Source: Morinoia aosen
Lineage: Eukaryota; Arthropoda; Malacostraca; Amphipoda; Talitridae
DNA: 64,000 nt
Direction: 5' to 3'
NCBI GenBank assembly: GCA_030386875.1
Contig: CM059573.1
Coordinates: 27,693,891-27,757,890 of the forward strand
Shown here piece by piece: positions 1-11,976 of this stretch (positions within the stretch are counted from its first letter, which is position 1; every line of letters starts with the position of its first letter). The notes beneath the pieces were generated by a model. It did not search any database. It was not told the DNA's origin and saw only the letters and a program-made list of their open reading frames with translations. The translations under genes were made by a program, and so were the position numbers.

Positions 1-200
1 TATTGGCACGCCACGTATGGCTTGTCTATCAGTACGCCTCGTATATTTTGTCTATTAATATGCCTCGATGGTCTATCTATTTGTACACCTCTGTTAGTTT
101 GTCTATTAGTACACCTCTTATAGTTTGTCTATTATTATGCCTAGTATGGCTTATCTATTTGTACACCTCGGATGGTTTGTCAATTAGTACGCCTCGTTTG
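1..200. repeat. 26-bp tandem array
   Basis: About seven or eight imperfect units of 26 bp fill the left edge. The core GTCTAT/ATCTAT recurs at about 24, 50, 75, 101, 127, 153 and 179. Each is followed by a variable TTAGTACGCCTC-like stretch. The array is probably cut by the window edge. It is minisatellite-like, and no coding role is apparent. Confidence 0.8.
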
Positions 201-229
201 GAACTTTTTTTTTAGGACGTCTTATATTA

Positions 230-692
230 AGAAATTTTTAAAAGCCAATATGTTGGCATGTGTCTCATGTAGCAACTTGGAAATAAACTTTTTTTCTTCA
301 TTTTTTTTCTTTTCTTCAAATATTTCCTTACCCATTCCATCCTGAAATCCTTGTCTTTGAGCAAAAGAAGGCATCTCTAGCGGGGCTAGCACAGGACCTA
401 TGATCCCAAAAATGGCATTCCGGGACAACCAACTGCATTAAAAATGGACTTACTTGTTTGTCCATGTCTTCTGCGGAGCTAAATATCAATATTTTTAAAA
501 TCTCTATCACTCACAGTCTTGGAAATCCCAGTATCTGAACGTTTCTTCCTTGATAATGGGTCCTTCTGAAATCTCTTCACTGTGTCGACCTGACGACCTA
601 TTTTTTCTGGAATGGCACCGAGAGAGGTACCTTTAGAAGATTCTTTTATTATAACTGCTTTATCATCTTCGGTTTAGGTTTTACCACGTCGC
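230..692 (-). pseudogene. Tc1/mariner-like transposase remnant, N-terminal half
   Basis: Read on the minus strand from about 690, a decayed reading frame begins MRRGKT and continues through a Tc1-type helix-turn-helix: GAIPEKIGRQVDTVKRF, then DPLSRKKR. After frame changes come SKSIFNAVG and FRMEWVRKYLK, both in the order expected of Tc1-like transposases between the DNA-binding region and the first catalytic Asp. Several frameshifts and stops are present and the DDE core is missing, so this is a plain DNA-transposon fossil. Terminal inverted repeats were not found. Confidence 0.6.
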
Positions 693-1810
693 ATTGTTGT
701 TGCAGATATAAAAAGCCATTATCGATGCTCTCCTAGAAAACAGCAAAATCGCGAATGATAGCGAACAACGTTGAACTGCACAAAGTAAACAAACACAACG
801 ATGTTCCCATAACGTATCAAATGCCCTACAAAAAAATCAGAAATAGATATACAAAAACTTGAGAAATCGTTATTTTTATGAAGAGGCTATTATCACTGAT
901 CGCAGTGTAAATTTATTTCAGTTTTGAATGAAGGATTACGCGGAGCTCTTATGCTGAAATGAAGAGGGAGACCAATTCTTCTCATAATTCTACTGTGCTA
1001 CTATTTACCTATCATACGTAGTTTACCTCAGTAATTTGTATTTGTGGGGGTTAGGACCCAATCAAAGTTTTGCAAAACATTGACATTACTTTTCAAAAAT
1101 CATTTATTTTCATTCGAGCAGTATGAGTGACTTGGGCCTTCGCATATTCCCGCGGGGTTTATCATCACTGTCCAGCTTGAGTCTTTATATTTTAACTTTC
1201 CTTCCAGTACTTCCAGTACAGTACTCATCGAGCATGAAATTATCTGCAATGTAACTTATTTTGGGTGCAGTGCTAACTACAAATTTGGGTAAACAATGTT
1301 TCTTTTCTTTGCTGTAGCATAGCGTGTAAAGTTTTGATGATGAAAAAAAGTAGTCATTAGTGTGATGTTTATGCTGACGCCCAATCACTGGTGCACCGAA
1401 CTTAGTATAACCACTTTTTCCTGCATATCAGGTGCTCAGCGTCTCCACATATAAGGCAAACACACATGAGGAGTTCATGACTTGTTCTGGTCTCCGATGT
1501 CACAATCAAAGTACGCCTTGCACAATTTCCTGAAATAACGTATTTGCCTAATGCTGCGCTTTTCTTTTCCGCATATACAGTAATATCTGCTTGGATAATT
1601 TTTGCACTGTGACAGTTTTGACTTTAGAGGTGGGGAGAGTTTTCAGGGATAAGAATTTTACCGTCGTAGCATGTCAAAAGCAGCCGTTTATTATAGTTAA
1701 TAAAAAAGTCATTTCTATCTCTGGAGTCTACACAATTCACATGATAACTGGCAGCATCTGCCCTGTTAGCCGAGTTTAAATACCCCAGGTTCCGGAAGCG
1801 AGTGCGCTTG
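693..1810. other. Unassigned AT-rich stretch
   Basis: I see no convincing exon, RNA gene or complete repeat here. Short open frames exist on both strands, but none has recognisable motifs or paired splice signals. Confidence 0.4.
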
Positions 1811-1826
1811 GATCTAGTCCAAACCA

Positions 1827-2189
1827 GATTATAGATAGATTATTAGTTAGTTTAAGCCTCCCTATCCGCAACAAAGGCTATCCAAAGAGAGGAAGGAAGA
1901 AGGCACCATTTAGTATGGAGTTAAGGAAACGCGGAATCGATGCAGAAAGGGCACAGAAACAGAAAGCTAAGAAAGAAGATCATGAAACAAGAAAAAGTTG
2001 AAGAAAAAAGTAGTAGGTGCTGAAAAACAGGACAGCAGTGAACCGAAAAAAGATGGTCCCTCACAAAACAAAACCTATTCTATTTCAACAAAAAGAAAGC
2101 CTACCTAACCTTTAGCTCAGGCCCTTACATAGTCCCCCTGGGAGCGCTAATTCCCATAGATACAATAGTTGTATCCCCCTGAGGGGTCT
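1827..2189 (+). repeat. SINE-like repeat R1, copy 1
   Basis: A unit of about 360 bp shared with 46054-46780 and, in part, with 14994-15190 and about 51675-51760. It is bracketed by a 14-bp direct repeat TCTAGTCCAAACCA (about 1813-1826 and 2190-2203), which looks like a target-site duplication of the kind made by target-primed reverse transcription. The repeat has conserved blocks (CAAAGAGAGGAAGGA, GACAGCAGTGAACC) and ends in a CCCCCTGAGGGG-type palindrome. No tRNA-like A or B box is evident, so the SINE label is provisional. It could also be a fragment of a longer element. Confidence 0.55.
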
Positions 2190-2639
2190 AGTCCAAACCA
2201 AAAGGGCGGAACTTTTAAATTGCTGTTCAGGCAGCTCATGCGCTGTCTTGCCCTTATTGCTGAAAACATAAAAGATCATGAAGGAAAAGTAATAATATAC
2301 GCAAGCTTTGATGTATATATACAAAGTATATTAAATGATAATATAATTAAAGCCCAGAAATGGATTTTCCATGTTATTTTACGTGTAACAATAGGCACAG
2401 GTTTCTTGTATTTTTTCAAGTATTGCAAATTGTAATCTTGAATTTTGATCGAGCATATTATATTTTTGATTGATGAAAATTTTTTTAAAATTCCGTAAAT
2501 TCTCTCAAGGTGAGCTGTGAAGAAAATATCATGTTAGAATCAAACGCCTTTCCCTTTTTATAACGGCATACTTTACTCATTTCCTACCGATAAAGACAGA
2601 TTCAGATTTTTCAAATTGCTTCTTAGGATACCAAAATCA

Positions 2640-3180
2640 TGCACTGTGTTTTGTTTCCATTTGGTTTGAGCTCACTTAGGTCATACCATGATTCAAGATT
2701 ACCTAATTGGTTTTCAGCTTTTGGGTCAGCGACCATTCTGCCATAGAACTTGGTGCAATTCGAATATCATCTTCATAAATGGATAGTTGTGTTCGCTGTA
2801 GATTAACTCGTTAATGAAAAGAGAGAACAATAGCGAACCAAGAATAGATTTTTGAGGAACATGAAAATTGTTCTGAATGAGGACTATTTTTTAAATGAGT
2901 GGACTCCTTGTGATCGAAAGTAAATCATGAGCCATAGTGTCTACTCTTAAGATCGATATTTTTCGTAAAGGTCGCTCATGTTCGACGCCATCAAACTTTT
3001 TAGAAAGATCTAACAGCAGGAGAAATGAGTGTTAAATTATTTGTTAGATATTACTACACATTTTTTCTGTTATGTTGTTGAGTATCTTGAGTACTAGTGT
3101 TGTTCCTATGGCAAATTGATTTCGATGAAGTAAATTTGAATCGTCCAAGTGAGAGAACTGTTAATTAATTCCTTTCTCTC
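2640..3180 (-). pseudogene. Non-LTR (LINE) reverse transcriptase fragment
   Basis: Minus-strand reading gives, in order, QFAIGTTLVLKIL (compare QFGFR...ST), LLDLSKKFDGVEH (compare LLDLSKAFDCVDH), VPQKSILGSLLFSLFINEL (compare VPQGSILGPLLFLLFINDL) and YEDDIRIA at the catalytic YADD/FADD position. These are reverse transcriptase core motifs of Jockey/CR1-type LINEs. The frame is interrupted several times and both ends are lost, so it is a dead fragment. It is a different copy from the LINE at 42.6-45.2 kb. Confidence 0.65.
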
Positions 3181-3650
3181 ACATTTTAGGCATTACAGGT
3201 AAATGACTTGTAAACCTGTAGTTTGATGCCGTATAAATGTAACGTTTAATGCAACAGTCAAATTATGAATTACTTCCTTTGGTCGGGGAACTAATTAGCT
3301 GCTATTGATGTATCAATTATCTAACGACTCCTTGGTGCTGTAGTTAGGAAACCGTTTTCAATGTATTGAAGGCTAGTACCATCTTATCCGACCGCCTCGC
3401 GTTTTCAGCGAATTTTCAATTTTTCTTAACTTATCTTTATCTAATGGACGAGGTTCACTTAACATTAGCGCGTGGAGATACAGTAGAGCACAGGCTTTCA
3501 TACGAAGGTTAGTTTGGATTGGTTTTACAGGTTTCATTCAAGACTTGTACACTAACGAGGAGACACTATCAGCACGACCAGAACTCTGGCTCAAGGATCC
3601 TACACACCCAAAGTGCGGTGTAGGACAATGTTTAGCGCATCCATCAAGAG

Positions 3651-4435
3651 CAGCGGTTCTCAACCTGTGGGGAATTCCCCACTGGTGGGGAATGGCGGAG
3701 TTACCAGGTGGGGAATTCCGTGCATTTGTTTCCACCCACAAAAAATTGATAGTATTTCAAAATCTAATACATCACATCCAAACGTTGACTTACTTTACAA
3801 ACCATAACCATTTACCAGACTGTTTTAATAACAAAAATAACTATGATGAGGTATTGTATGTCATGCTTGGGTAAAAGTGACAACACTGCTGGCTTAGGAA
3901 TGTCCCAGATAAGTGAAAGGAAGATGCTGTGGTAAGGAATCGAGAGTTGGAGATCTTTCTTAAAGCTATTCCATATTCTCATCGGGTTCTACATTATAGA
4001 CCAAAACCAATGAAGTCTTATCTTACTTAAAGTCTAATCATCACTGAGGTAGGTTGCGTTGACAGTGACTACTTGAAAACCATCATCATTAGGGATGTGA
4101 CATGGATGCGTGGATACGGTCTGGAAACAAAGTTATTGTCATCACTATGGCAACTCGAAACAAAGCAGTAGTGTTACGCGACTGTCCGTCAGTTGGAGCT
4201 TTGTGCATTAAATGTTCTGGGGGTTGGGCTTGTAGACAGGCAGCGGTGGTTGTAAAGGGTTGGAGGAGCCCACGAGCGGTGGGGCTGCGAGTTACAGAGA
4301 AGCACGTGCAGCTGTGGAAGAAGCTTACTCTTCTCGCACACGAGCAGCTGAGCTGCGAGCGTCAAGGTGAGCGCGGTGCAGCTGTGCTGCACGCGCAGGT
4401 TAATTTTGTTTTTTGACCACTATTATGAACCGCAG
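3651..4435. mobile_element. Possible hAT-type element, non-autonomous
   Basis: The left end CAGCGGTTCTCAACCTGTGG resembles the CAGnGGTTCTCAA ends of hAT elements. A weakly matching inverted end CTGCGGTTCATAATAGTGG can be read on the minus strand at about 4435. Just inside the left end a GGGGAATTCC motif recurs and forms hairpins. I could not match an 8-bp target duplication, and no hAT transposase frame is present. Treat the right boundary as a guess. Confidence 0.3.
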
Positions 4436-4476
4436 TTGGTTAATTTTGGGCCCTCTTTCTTTATTCCTCCACTCAC

Positions 4477-4664
4477 GTACGCATTGAGGGGTTGTACAAA
4501 TTATTTTCCGTAGATGCATCAAATTGTCTTCGTTCGTCGTCTAGAGCTTCAGCGATGAGATGGACCACAGGGCCATAATTTTCACAGAGCCATTCTTCTG
4601 CGATTTTCGAAGGTTGTAACAGTACTCTGGAACTTTCACTTCCTGGCTCGTTCCATGAAATGAC
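4477..4664 (-). CDS. Possible lone host exon
   Basis: On the minus strand this 188-nt segment stays open. It is preceded by a good acceptor (TGTGTTGCAG at its 5' side) and followed by a GTGAGT donor. The translation begins VISWNEPGSESSRV and includes KIAEEWLCENYGPVVHLI, which has a non-repetitive, protein-like composition. I do not recognise the family. The neighbouring exons needed to confirm it are not clear: the next open stretch upstream (about 5087-5206) ends in a different phase. Confidence 0.3.
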
Positions 4665-5086
4665 CTGCAACACAGGTTAGAGCGGATGGAAAAGATCTCA
4701 AGGCTAGTAATAGCACTCTACAAATTCAGTTTTTAACGAGTTTTTCCGTCAAAACACTATTCAACACGACTAATTGCCGTTTTGAGCTTACTTTTAATTT
4801 CAAAGCTGTAATGTACCTCGTATTTCCTGTTGTGATAAAATAGTTACCTTAAATTAGAACACAAGCGATTCAAGTAATAATTTTCCTCCATACTTTTCAA
4901 AGTGCGGAATAATGTCACTGTATACTACAATCTGATTATCATCTGATTAATACGTCGGCATGACGTCACGCAATTTCTAAATCAGAGTGGCCGAACATCA
5001 CGGTAGAAGCTTCCGCACTGCGTACCAATTAGCTCACCCCTCTCACTCCGCAATACGCTATCACGCAAAAAATGCAACGTACCGAT

Positions 5087-5206
5087 GTCCTCCAAAGACT
5101 TCAAAATCTTAGATTCTGCTTCAACTTCGTATGACCTTAGGATTTTAGAGTCGCTACATATTTTTAAACGGAAACAAGCCCTCAACAACACCGATAGTTC
5201 ATATCC
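5087..5206 (-). CDS. Possible host exon fragment beside the G1 insertion
   Basis: The minus-strand frame runs from the G1 boundary with RSYEVEAESKILKSLEDI and meets a GGTACGT-type donor near 5087. The composition looks coding, but there is no recognised domain, and its phase does not match the candidate exon at 4477-4664. If real, its 5' part was separated from it by the G1 insertion. Confidence 0.2.
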
Positions 5207-5210
5207 ATTG

Positions 5211-6913
5211 TGTCGAGAATCTGTTAAGAATGATCAATTTTGCGAATTAAAATGAGGATTTAGAAAAAAATTTAATTGTGTGTAATAAATTTTAGGCTTA
5301 CTTAGAAATATCTCAGAAAATCCCAGCAGTACGGGAGGGTCGCTTCAACATGTATGTTTTTATGCCGTATGTTTTGACTCAGCAATGTTAGGAGGCCGTG
5401 ATAAGATGCGAGAGCCCAAACGATGTCTGTTTACATTGTGTGTTGTTTCTGGAGGGGTCTATTTGTGGTGTTAGCAAATTTTCTCATTCGGGCGAGCCCT
5501 TGGAAACTTGAGACGTTCTGAAAAATGCCTACCCATGTGCAAAACAAAGTCGGCTTGTAGTCAAATATAAATCGAGACACTTAAGCCGAGAGAGACGGCA
5601 AACCAACGGTCGTTTTCGAAGGAGCTGAGCGTGAGAATGCGGTACTACCAATTAGAAAAGATGTAGGCGGGCGCTTCAAGGTTCCTAAGATTCTTATAGG
5701 TCGAATGTGAGAGAGGGGACAACCCTCGAGAAAATGCGCGGAGCAGCTAAGGAACAGAAGGTAGTTCTACAGTCAACGCCGGAGCGCGAAGTATAAGAGA
5801 TAAAACGCGGGTGTGTTCGCTGTAACAAACGTGCTCAAAGATATAATGAAAAGTGGTTATTGGATATATTGAAAATTTATGCTAAAGGCGTCGCTATAAT
5901 TTATTCAAAATTCATACATTTTCTCGTTTTTACTTTCAGAGAAGTAAAGCAAAATCCAAACAGCGTGGAAATAATTTAATGTAACATTTAGCTGCAACGT
6001 CTCGGGGCGGTCAAGAGATACACAGGTTCTTAAAAAAATAAATATATATATATATTTATATATATATATTTATTCGAAAAAAATAAATATATATATATAT
6101 TTTTTTGTTAAAATAAATATTAGTGAAATTTATTGGTATTCAGTGAAGTGAAAATTTGAGATATTTTAGGGAACGTCATTGACATGCTTAAAAAGTAACA
6201 AGTTAAAATTCATCTTGACAGGTGGGACGGAGTCATATATCTGAGGATTGATCAGCTCGAATGAAAGGAAATCGACGTGTGAATATACGGAAGCAGAATG
6301 AGCAAAATAACGTCATCACTGGACATTTTCGGAACAGTGAATGAGGCAGGCCTTTGAACTGAAGCGAGTCGCTGACGATTTTTGTGGTTGAAGTGACCAT
6401 TGCCCACTGTGCTGCTGGAATAACTGAGATAAAAATAGGGCAGGATAGATGAATGCTCATGTGTAACTCTTGTAAACTTAGCGGCGGACGGCCAGCCAAT
6501 ATTTCAGTATAATTATGTGATGTAAGTCATTTGACGTATGCTATTTGATTCCATTACTTGATTGGCATTATTCCTAACACCATTCATTGTGTGTACGCTC
6601 ATTAATGTTTGTATGACGTATAGCTGGAAATTATAAATGTTAAGCCTAGTTTATCCTGTGTATCATGCCCCACAATATTAGAAGCGATCAATCGTAATAC
6701 CACGGAGGGCGCTCAGGAAATGCGCTGCGTAAGTGGGTCAGCGATCACCGGTGAGTACCTTTTCTTTTAGTATATGTACTGTAATTGCCGATAATTATTC
6801 ATTAATTTTGTGTTGTTTATGTAGCATGGAGGTGCGCCATTCCCTCAATTCCGAGAACCTGTTCTTCTTGTTAATGAAGTGTTAACAAGGAGGAGGGCCC
6901 ATTTCTCGTGACA
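5211..6913 (+). repeat. G1 5' LTR
   Basis: A 1,703-bp LTR with TG...CA ends. It matches the two halves of the 3' LTR almost base for base. It contains a (TA)n-rich patch near 6040-6105 that is longer than in the 3' copy and accounts for most of the length difference. Confidence 0.9.
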
Positions 6914-7252
6914 TCACAATTTGGTAAGATCAATACGATCGCTTTGTAATTTTGTGAATTTGTGGGTATAGTGTAACAATTACATTGTATTTTTTGTTTG
7001 GTTATTTCATGTGCAAAACGTACAGAAATTCAGTAGAGGTACATGACTCGCAAGGTGATGATTTTCTGTGTTCCGGTGCCAGAAGCCCGCAAGCGCACTA
7101 TCATATAGCTAAGGAAAGTGAAAGCGTTTATAAAAGTGATAAGATTCAGTGAGAAAATTCTAGTGTGCTCACACGATTAATTCAAAGTTTCAGTGAAATT
7201 CCACAGTGAGTAAGTTTTAAAAATTGTTTGAGTGATCGTAAAATTTTGAGTT
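6914..7252 (+). other. G1 leader between 5' LTR and gag
   Basis: Noncoding leader. A TGG-starting stretch 8 bases after the LTR could serve as the tRNA primer site, but I cannot assign the tRNA. Confidence 0.5.
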
Positions 7253-8291
7253 TTGGGAAAAATTGAATTGGAGAAGATCGACACTATGCCTGCGCGCGGG
7301 AGAAGGAACAACGCCCGCAGAAATGAGCCAGCAACGCCACCACAGCCCGAAGAGGAAGCAGTTAACATGCCCGTGGTAACCAGTTGCGTGGGAGCCATAG
7401 GGGCCAAATTCAGGAGGGGCGATGATGTGGGGGAACATATGGCAAGGTTGAAGTTTTTGACTGGCAATCTGAATAACAGCGAGCAGGTGCATGCCTTCTT
7501 CCTATGTCTGGGTCCACAAGAGGCAAAGAAATGCAATCAAATAATTGGTACACTAACGAACCTACGAGAAGCAGAAACCTTGCTGCGCTCTTACGCCGAC
7601 CAAGTCGAACATCCGACTCAAGCGCTGTTTGAAATAGTAACCAAAAAGCAAACAAGCCGAGAGGGAGTTTCAGAATACCTGACGCGCCTGGAAAGGCTGT
7701 ACAATGAGAATTATCTAGAAGATCCGGAGCGAGTCATTATAGATTTGGTATGGCTCGGATTAAGGGACGACATCACGAGACCCTTTCGAAGTGATGCGCG
7801 ACCTGCGACAGTAACAAGAATTGAGGGACATGGCAATCGAAGTGGAAAATCGACGGATAGTACCAGTACCAAGGGAAACCACAGAGAGGAGGGAACCGGA
7901 GAGAAAGAGAGCGCAGTGAAGCGAGAGGAGGCCACAGCATGAGACTGCACGTGTCGGCCACACGATGCGGCATTCGCCACAGCGGCAAAGAGGCCACCGC
8001 AATGAAGCGCCACACTGGAAGGAAAGGAACAGACAGACACGACAATCTCCTTATCATCGAAGAGGAAATTATGAAGCGCCATACTGGAGCGAAAGAGGCA
8101 GACTTAGGAGTCATCAGCACCAAATTTACCGCGCAAGAGAACCACAGCCGCAAACGGAAGTACCACCTGCACCTGCAGTGGACTTAGCACAGTATAGAGC
8201 AGTGCCACCGCCGTGCGTCAACTGTGGAAAATTTGGGCACCTAAGAGCTGATTGCAGAGTGCAACATTTTGCAGGACAGCCAAAAAACTGA
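7253..8291 (+). CDS. G1 gag region (broken)
   Basis: The likely start is MPARGRRNN at about 7286. The protein is a retrotransposon Gag with a capsid-like middle part (LKFLTGNLNNSEQVHAFF). A single CCHC nucleic-acid-binding knuckle, CVNCGKFGHLRADC, lies near 8213-8255, just before the protease. It would form virus-like particles and package the element RNA. It is a fossil copy with breaks. Confidence 0.7.
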
Positions 8292-11200
8292 ATAGGAGAC
8301 CGTTAGCTCCGATAATAAATCCCAGCGTAATACTCCAAGTGAATGGTGCACCTGTAACCGCACTTCTCGATACAGGAGCAAATATATGCTTGGTAAAAGA
8401 GCGTGTGGTTGCGGGGATTAAAAATGCTAGTGTAAAAGGAACATCGACTGCATTAAAAACAATTGGAGAGGAACCCGTACCGGTGCTGGGAAAGATTAAT
8501 GTGCCAATCAAAGTTAACGGTCAGAAAATTGCACAAAGATGCTTTGTTGTGAAGGAAAATGCATTCCCAGGAGACCTGCTAATAGGAGTGGAAGTAATGA
8601 ACAAAGTCAACGCAAAGCTAGACTTCGGAAAACGTAGGGCATCATTCTTTGGCACTTACGTGAACATGTTTTCAGCACCAGGACACGCTTCTCCGAAAAT
8701 TCTGTGTGTAACGCGGGAAGAAACATCAGTCACTCTGGCTGAGGACATCACAGTGAAGCCTCGCGCGCAAACCATGGTGAAGTGCCGAGCAGATGGCAAG
8801 TTTAATGGGAAGGAAGTAATTTTAGAGCCTAGAATTAAGTGGGCGCCTTACGTCGGAGCCACTGCTGCAAAGGTACAAAACGGGTATGTTTTGATGCCTG
8901 TACTTAACCCTTTTGCCGAAGAAATCGCTCTGACTGAAGGAGCAATAATTGCAACATGCCACGAAATCTCGAATGAAGATGCAACTGCAGAAGAAAACAA
9001 TGCGGAAAATAGCGAAGCAGAAAATCGCCGCAGAGAGAAGCGCTTTCAGCAAATTGATGAGCTTGACCTCAGTTACTTGGATGCTGAAAAGCAAGAACAA
9101 GTCAGAAACCTGCTGAAGGAATATCACAAGGCAATTAGTGCAGACGAGATGGATATTGGCCACGTTAAAGGAGTAAAATACAAAATTTTGCTGAGTGATT
9201 ACAGGCCAATTCAAACGAAAGGATGGCGTATTCCGTACACCAGCCAAGAAATTATTGATAAAAAGGTCTCGGAGATGATCGAAAGTGGAGTTGTGCAAGA
9301 GAGTACAAGTGCTTGGAAGAACCCCCTCGTACTCGTGAAGAAGCCTGGAGGAGGTCACAGAGTTTGCCTTGATTTGCGAGCTGTAAACATGCGGGTAATA
9401 AACGAACATTATCCGATTCCCAACATCATAGGGACACTGGAGGAGGTGGCTGGCAAAGAATACTATTCCATTGTCGATGCAAAATCAGCCTTCCATCAAA
9501 TTGAGCTCGATGAAGAAAGCAAGCAATACACGGCGTTTCAGACGCGACAAGGCAACTTCGAGTTCTCTAGACTACCTATGGGACTCAAGTGTTCAACATC
9601 AGTGTACCAGCGAGTAATTTGTCATGTTCTGAAAAGGCAGCTTGGAAAATTCGCCGCCAGTTATTTAGACGATGTGTGCGTCAGCTCTATGACTTTTGAG
9701 AGTCACCTAGAAAATTTAAGGGAAGTGTTGCACGAATTTCAATGTGCCGGAGTAAAAATAGGCTTAGACAAGTGCAAATTTGCGCAAAATCAAGTGAAGT
9801 ACCTAGGATGTTAGATCAGTCGTGAGGGACTTATTCCAGATCCCAAGAACGTGGATGCGATGCAGAATTACCCTAGACCGACGACCACACGCAAAGTCCG
9901 ATCCTTCGTCGCAGCACTCAACTTCTACCGGCGGTTCATTCCGCATTTCGCTACAACCGCTGCACCCCTTAATGCACTGACTAAAGAAGGGGCAAGGTTC
10001 AAGTGGAAGGAAGAACACGAGCAAGCCTTCTGTAAACTTAAGCAGCTCATGATAGAAGCTCCAGTTCTGAAGAAGCCTTCTCTAAATGAGACGTATTACT
10101 TGAGCTGTGATGCCTCAAATGAGGGCTCTGGCGCGGTCCTTGCACAAAAATGTAATGGCAAGGAACAACCGATTGGATACTTCAGCAAAAGATTCAATGA
10201 TGCTGAAAAACGTTATTCTATAACTGAACGTGAAGGATTAGCAGTGGTCGCCGCTGTAAATCACTTTTCACCTTACCTATACGGTAATAAATTTATTGTA
10301 ATTACTGATCACACGGCTCTCAAATATTTGTTCAAAGGTAAAAACACCATGAACAACAGAATTAGGAGATGGGCCCTAACACTCTCTCAATATGATTTTG
10401 AGGTGATTTATCGGCCAGGAGCTCAGAACGTGGTGCCCGACGCATTGTCGTGAAATATTGCGAACGACAACGAAGAGGAAAATCAAGAGTCCCCAAAACA
10501 GTGTTCGTCACGACGATGATAGACGAAGCACCTAATGTACAAGAGGCGAAAATCAGCTTGCAGAAAGAAAATGTGAGAGCAGAACAGTTAAAAGATCCCG
10601 TTTTGGGGCCTGTGCTGAGGTATCTTGAAGGTGACAAATTAGGGGACGCTCCAAGTCTCGCTCTGAAATCCGAAGTCTTCACCGACGGAGGCATATTGTA
10701 TTTCAGAAAGGCGCAACGAAAGCCTAATAGAACAAGGCACTTGATCGTTGTGCCAAACGCTCTGAGAGAAGCAGCGATAACATTGGCACATGACAGCACA
10801 ATCGGTGCACACCAAGGTCATGCTAAAACGTGGAAAAAGCTCATGGAATTCGGGTACTGGATTAACATGGCGCGTGACGTTAACAAGTACGTCGATTCGT
10901 GCATGCAATGTCAGAAACTTAAGATCAACAATCGCATCTGTGTTAGTATGGGTTCATTCCCTGAAATTGACAAGCCTCTGGATAGAATAGGCGTTGATTT
11001 AATTGAAATGCCAGTCTCGAACGAGGGACACAAATACATCCTGACCGTGGTCGATCACTTCAGTAGATATGTTGCAGCGTTCCCGCTCAGAAGCAAGACA
11101 ACTGAGGAAGTGACTCGAGCGTTGACTAAATTCGTGACTACGTACGGCCCAGCCAAGACGCTCATCTCAGACAGGGGCACCGAGTTCACGTCAGCTTTAT

Positions 11201-11976
11201 TCAGAAATGTGTGCGAAAAATTTAAAATAAAATACTACAACACGTCAGCATATCATCCACAATCAAACGGGATGACCGAACGGCAAAATCAGAATATTAA
11301 GACTATTTTATCACACCTTGCCGCCAGCGATCAATCCTCGTGGCCTGATGCACTTCCTTGGACGTGCCTGGCACTGAACACCAGCTACCAGAGCGTCATT
11401 GAAGAAATTCCATTCTATTTGCTCTTTGGTAGAGATGCTGACATTCCAATCATTGAATGGCTAAAAACCCCGCGAATAGATTACTCGCTGGGAGAAAACT
11501 ACGCGGCAGAAGTAACTGAACGTCTTCACAATGCCTTCAAGGTTGTTAAAACAAAATCAAAGGCGTCACACGACAAGCCGGTACAATTAAAAGAGCGAGG
11601 AGTCAAGAACAACAAAATCCAGGTGGGCGACATTGTGCTGCTCCATAATCTGACCGGAAGGCCTGAAGCTGACGGCGCATGGCCAACGGACTGGATTGGA
11701 CCGTTCCGAATCATGAAAAGGAACGACACAAATGCCACCATCAAAGCACTGTATGGTAACCGTCAAGAAAGGGTTCACTTCGACAGATTGAAAGTTGCTC
11801 ATTTACGAGGCGAGGCTTTTCCCGGCACGTCGGACGTCGCAGCTGAGCCAGGGAATGGAAGCGAATATGAAACAATTGATAGTGAAGATGAAGAGCTGAG
11901 AACAGAAAACCACGTGAACGAGAGAGCGGCGTTCAAAGAGCCGCGGAGCTACAAGCTACGTTCTCGGTGTAGGTGA
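8252..11976 (+). CDS. G1 pol region (broken)
   Basis: Domain order is that of Ty3/Gypsy. Aspartic protease (LLDTGANICLV) lies near 8365. Reverse transcriptase has VCLDLRAVN, the LPMGLKCSTSVYQR block and catalytic YLDD near 9665. RNase H (LSCDASNEGSGAVLAQ) lies near 10100. Then come an integrase zinc-binding segment (HVDSCMQCQKL-like, near 10890) and an rve core (IGVDLIEMPV, LISDRGTEFTSALF, HPQSNGMTERQNQ). A C-terminal tail ends near 11976. The protein would copy and integrate the element. The region has a few breaks and is a fossil. Confidence 0.85.

Noticed and set aside
330-436. Candidate host exon with good acceptor and GTAAGG donor, minus strand
   Set aside because: The flanking sequence reads as a Tc1-like transposase remnant in the same direction, which explains the coding look.
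3545-4416. Open frames of about 100 codons on the plus strand
   Set aside because: They follow hairpin-rich, hAT-end-like repeat sequence and show no protein-like motif.
8822-9409. 195-codon minus-strand frame
   Set aside because: Antisense shadow of the G1 protease and reverse transcriptase region.
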